Assembly (NCBI RefSeq): GCF_001570425.1
Contig: NZ_BCSX01000024.1
Coordinates: 186,001 to 250,000 of the forward strand
DNA: 64,000 nucleotides
Direction of reading: 5' to 3'
From: Mycolicibacterium brisbanense
GTDB lineage: Bacteria; Actinomycetota; Actinomycetes; Mycobacteriales; Mycobacteriaceae
The position numbers and the translations under genes are program-made. Shown here in pieces: positions 61,058-64,000 of this stretch; position 1 is the first letter of the stretch, and each line of letters opens with the position of its first letter. The notes under the pieces were generated by a model. That model had not been told where the DNA came from, did not search any database, and worked only from the letters and a program-made list of their open reading frames with translations.

Positions 61058-62410
61058 ATGCGGCGGGTGTTGGGGGCCATGGTCGTGCTGGGCGTGATCG
61101 TTGCGCTGCAAGCGGGTTGCGCGACGGCGCACACGTCGGCGCCGCCGGCGCCCATTCCCTCGACCCCGCCGATGGGATGGAACTCGTGGAACTCCGGCAT
61201 CGCGCTCACGGAGAAGAACATCGACGAGACCATCGATGCGATGGTCTCGTCCGGGATGCGTGAGGCCGGCTACCGCTACGTCAACATCGACGCGGGTTGG
61301 GCTGCGCCGCAACGGGATTCCAACGGCGAGTTGCAGGCAGACCCGACGCGGTTTCCCGACGGCATGGCTGCGGTGGCCCGGCACGCTCACGACCGCGGCA
61401 TGCTGCTCGGGCTCTACGCCAGCCCGTTCGACGAGCGGTGCAGCGCCCAGCCCGCACTCGCCAGCGTGGGGCATGAGGACACCGACGCGCACGAGTTCGC
61501 CGACTGGGGTGTGGACTACCTGAAGTACGACTGGTGCCGTGACGAGGCCGACCACACGCACCAGGTGAAGGTGTTCACCGCGATGCGGGACGCGTTGCGC
61601 GCCACCGGTCGTCCGATCCTGTACAGCATCAACCCCAACAGCTCCGACGATCCGACCGCGGGCTCACGCTATGACTGGTCCGATGTCGCCGACATGGCCC
61701 GCACCACAACTGATCTGGTGCCGGTGTGGAGAGACACCATGCCCCCGCTCGGGCCGGCGGATCCGTTCGGCGACCACGCCTTCCGCGGCACACCTGACCA
61801 ATTTGCTGCTGCCGCAAAGGTTGTCGGGCCGAGCAAGCGCGGGTACTGGACCGATCCCGACGCTCTCGTCGTCGGCGTGAGCTGGAGCGATTTCGTCGCA
61901 CACCACCTACCGTCGGTCCGCAACCATCTGAAGGTCAGCCCGACGGAGATGCCCGACGCTCAGCTCAGCCAGCTTCTGCTCAGGCAACCCGACATGACTG
62001 CCGACGAACAGCGGGCGAACCTGTCGCTGTGGGCCATGCTGTCGGCACCGCTGATCGCCGGCAACGATGTCCGGTCGATCGATACCCAGACGCGGGACAT
62101 TCTCATCAACCCCGACGTGATCGCGATCGACCAGGATCCCTCGGTCGGTCCCGCACGGCCGATGGCCGATCCCCGGGTCCTGGTCAAGCCGCTCTCCGAC
62201 GGCACAGTGGCTGTCGCGCTGTACAACTCGGCCGACACACCGCAGCTCATCTCCACGACGGCCGTGCAGATCGGGATGGGCCCGGCAACCTGCTACGCGG
62301 TACGAGATCTGTGGGCCCGCACCAAGACCCACACCCTGGATGTCATCGGCCGCGAGCCGGTACCCCCGCACACGGTGACGCTGCTCAAGGTCAGTCCGGG
62401 GTGTCGGTAG
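61058..62410 (+). CDS. GH27 alpha-galactosidase, lipoprotein
   Basis: 450 residues. Lipoprotein signal with lipobox LQAGC (Cys 21). GH27 features: PPMGWNSWNSGIA, YRYVNIDAGWAAPQRDSNGE, catalytic nucleophile Asp in VDYLKYDWCRDE, SINPNSSDD, and acid/base Asp region YWTDPDALVVG. The C-terminal beta domain is GVALYNSADTPQ-like. Hydrolyses terminal alpha-galactosyl groups outside the cell membrane. The nearby sodium/sugar symporter could import the released sugar. Confidence 0.93.
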   Translation: MRRVLGAMVVLGVIVALQAGCATAHTSAPPAPIPSTPPMGWNSWNSGIALTEKNIDETIDAMVSSGMREAGYRYVNIDAGWAAPQRDSNGELQADPTRFPDGMAAVARHAHDRGMLLGLYASPFDERCSAQPALASVGHEDTDAHEFADWGVDYLKYDWCRDEADHTHQVKVFTAMRDALRATGRPILYSINPNSSDDPTAGSRYDWSDVADMARTTTDLVPVWRDTMPPLGPADPFGDHAFRGTPDQFAAAAKVVGPSKRGYWTDPDALVVGVSWSDFVAHHLPSVRNHLKVSPTEMPDAQLSQLLLRQPDMTADEQRANLSLWAMLSAPLIAGNDVRSIDTQTRDILINPDVIAIDQDPSVGPARPMADPRVLVKPLSDGTVAVALYNSADTPQLISTTAVQIGMGPATCYAVRDLWARTKTHTLDVIGREPVPPHTVTLLKVSPGCR

Positions 62411-62669
62411 ACGTCTCGGCAGATATCTCCTCGACGGGGACGGGACGCAGCAGCGCCCACACGATGAATGTCGCCGCCACGGCGATCAGCACCAGGCCCA
62501 CCCACCAGTTGGCGCTGGTACCGACGTACAGGTCGACCGTGTTGTGCGCGGTGGATGGCTGGTGCGGACCGAGAATCGTGGGCGCGAGCCCGGCGATGGT
62601 CAGGAGCACGCCGAAGATGCCCAGCAGCGCACCCACGATATTGCGGATGTCGAACAGACGCGTAAACAC
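62391..62669 (-). CDS. small two-helix membrane protein beside the symporter
   Basis: 92 residues from GTG 62669, which has AGGAGG five bases upstream; GTG 62675 would lie against it. Two membrane helices (IVGALLGIFGVLLTIAGLAP and WWVGLVLIAVAATFIVWALL) with a short outer loop, and an acidic cytoplasmic tail EEISAETSTDTPD. It starts nine bases after the symporter gene stops, so it is probably an accessory subunit. The 3' end overlaps the convergent galactosidase gene by 20 bases. Confidence 0.84.
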   Translation of the reverse strand: MFTRLFDIRNIVGALLGIFGVLLTIAGLAPTILGPHQPSTAHNTVDLYVGTSANWWVGLVLIAVAATFIVWALLRPVPVEEISAETSTDTPD

Positions 62670-62678
62670 CGGCACCTC

Positions 62679-64000
62679 CTAATGGAACACGATGTTGAGG
62701 ACGACGACGCAGGCCAACATCACGCCGGCCAGCGGAACGGGCTTGAGGTACCACGGTTTTCCGGCATCCTCGGGATCGCCGAACAGCTTCACCGGGGTCT
62801 GTGAGTACACCAGCCCGGTGAGCTCCGCCTCCGGTTTGGGTGCGGTCACCAAACTGACCACGACGCTGACGATGATGTCGACGACGAACGCGGCGCTGGC
62901 GGCCAGGAACGGCATGCCCTGCCCCGGCAAGTCGATTACGCCCGCCTTGGACAGCGCGAAAACGGTGATGGCGGACAGTGTCCCGGCCACCAGGCCGGTC
63001 CAGCCGGCGGTGGCGGTCATCCGCTTCCAGAACATGCCGAGGATGAACGTCGCGAACAGTGGCGCGTTGAAGAAGCCGAACAGCGTCTGCAGGTAGTCCA
63101 TCAGGTTGGAGTAACCCGAGGCGATCAGCGCGGTGAAGATCGCCAGCACCGTCGCGGCGATCGTCGCGAACCGGCCGACCTGGATGTAGTAGTGGTCGGG
63201 GCGATCTTTGACGATGTACTGCTGCCAGATGTCGTAGCTGAACACCGTGTTGAACGCCGAGACGTTGGCGGCCATACCGGCCATGAACGACGCGATCAGG
63301 CCCGTGACGGCCACCCCGAGCAGACCGTTGGGCAGGATGTCGCGGACCATGAGCAGGATGGCGTCGTTGTAGGTGACCTGGCCGCTGCCCGTGGACTTCA
63401 GCTGCATCACGTCGCCGATGGTGGCTGCGGCGATCATGCCGGGAAGCACCACCACGAACGGGATGAGCATCTTCGGGAACGAGCCGATGATCGGCGCGCG
63501 GCGCGCCGCCGACATCGAGCTGGACGCCATGGCGCGTTGCACCTCGACGAAGTTGGTGGTCCAGTAGCCGAAGGACAGCACGAACCCGAGGCCGAACACG
63601 ATGCCGATCACCGACCACACGGGGCTGGTGAAACCGCTGAGCGCCTGGCCGGGCCAGGTGGTGAGCTGCTCGTGGGTGGTGGCCGTCACCGAGCCGTCGG
63701 CTTTGACGGTGTTGATCACCTTGTCCCGCAGACCGTTCCAGCCACCGACCTTGATGAGCCCGAAGATCGTCAGCGGTACGAGTGCGGCGAGGATGACGAA
63801 GAACTGCAGAACTTCGTTGTAGATCGCCGCCGACAGACCGCCCAGTGCGGTGTAGGTCAGCACGATCGCCGCGGCGACGATCAGCGAAACCCATTGCGAC
63901 CAACCGAGCAACGCGTTGATCACCGTCGCCAGCAGGAACAGGTTCACCCCGGCGATCAGCACCTGCGCAACGGCAAAGCTGATGGCGTTCACCAGGTGAG
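62679..64000 (-). CDS. sodium/sugar symporter of the SSS family (5' end outside window)
   Basis: 440 codons are visible and the frame stays open to the window edge; no credible start is seen, so the N terminus is outside. About 11 membrane segments. Sodium:solute symporter features: NLFLLATVINALLG, YTALGGLSAAIYNEVLQF (the conserved GGxxAxxxTD region in modified form), GFGYWTTNFVEVQRAM-type loop and LPGMIAAATIGD. Closest in pattern to galactose/glucose transporters of the vSGLT group. Adjacent GH27 enzyme supports uptake of galactose or a related sugar. Confidence 0.9.
   Translation of the reverse strand, partial: HLVNAISFAVAQVLIAGVNLFLLATVINALLGWSQWVSLIVAAAIVLTYTALGGLSAAIYNEVLQFFVILAALVPLTIFGLIKVGGWNGLRDKVINTVKADGSVTATTHEQLTTWPGQALSGFTSPVWSVIGIVFGLGFVLSFGYWTTNFVEVQRAMASSSMSAARRAPIIGSFPKMLIPFVVVLPGMIAAATIGDVMQLKSTGSGQVTYNDAILLMVRDILPNGLLGVAVTGLIASFMAGMAANVSAFNTVFSYDIWQQYIVKDRPDHYYIQVGRFATIAATVLAIFTALIASGYSNLMDYLQTLFGFFNAPLFATFILGMFWKRMTATAGWTGLVAGTLSAITVFALSKAGVIDLPGQGMPFLAASAAFVVDIIVSVVVSLVTAPKPEAELTGLVYSQTPVKLFGDPEDAGKPWYLKPVPLAGVMLACVVVLNIVFH

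Noticed and set aside
1..64000. Insertion sequences, prophage or integrase genes
   Set aside because: No transposase, integrase, terminal inverted repeats or phage structural genes were recognised; only the GH25-like gene hints at a phage link.

Overview
The window is high-GC DNA from a fast-growing mycobacterium, probably Mycolicibacterium close to M. smegmatis. The basis is codon usage, the many GTG/TTG starts, and recognisable mycobacterial gene neighbourhoods: trcR-trcS, gpsA/yajQ/tRNA-Tyr, and pitA with the two small genes that follow it in M. tuberculosis. Species assignment and M. tuberculosis locus comparisons are from memory, not from a search. Both ends cut genes: a SulP-carbonic anhydrase fusion on the left and a sodium/sugar symporter on the right.

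Layout. 0-5.6 kb: SulP-carbonic anhydrase, TrcRS two-component system, two small exported proteins. 5.6-12.6 kb: an alcohol dehydrogenase-permease operon with a divergent XRE-cupin regulator, gpsA, an MFS pump with a divergent ArsR-type repressor and twin operators, yajQ and tRNA-Tyr. 12.9-20 kb: a divergent pair of mycobacterial membrane proteins (Pro/Thr-rich single-span plus polytopic), the pitA operon, a small membrane protein and an EamA transporter.

20-44 kb is the accessory core. It opens with two tandem tRNA-like RNA elements that look like bacterial Y RNAs, directly upstream of a Ro60/TROVE gene (rsr). Next comes a tightly overlapping VWA-PP2C-kinase operon with the layout of TerY-P phospho-signalling triads. 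Convergent to it lies an unusual type VII secretion-like locus: a zinc-ribbon/RDD membrane protein, a 1477-residue FtsK/EssC-type ATPase that carries its own beta-grasp and FHA-like domains, a WXG100 protein, a WXG100-lipase fusion, and two membrane proteins. Divergent from it are second copies of the 13-17 kb membrane-protein pair. A LuxR-type response regulator, a dual-module sensor kinase, a second long WXG protein with a small partner gene, an HTH-only LuxR protein and a receiver protein with an unfamiliar output domain follow. Canonical ESX parts (EccB, EccD, EccE, MycP) are not present, so this is either a reduced or a different type of T7SS.

44-64 kb is more ordinary: a SNF2-like helicase, a flippase-like membrane protein with a pseudokinase-like segment, a DUF4407-like protein, a Ser/Thr kinase fused to a solute-binding domain, a PknH-sensor-like lipoprotein, a GH25-like protein, aquaporin, alpha/beta hydrolase, APC permease, patatin phospholipase, a GH27 alpha-galactosidase lipoprotein and a sodium/sugar symporter. 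Two 60-base hairpin elements sharing an invariant loop (11.7 and 57.9 kb) appear to belong to one intergenic repeat family.
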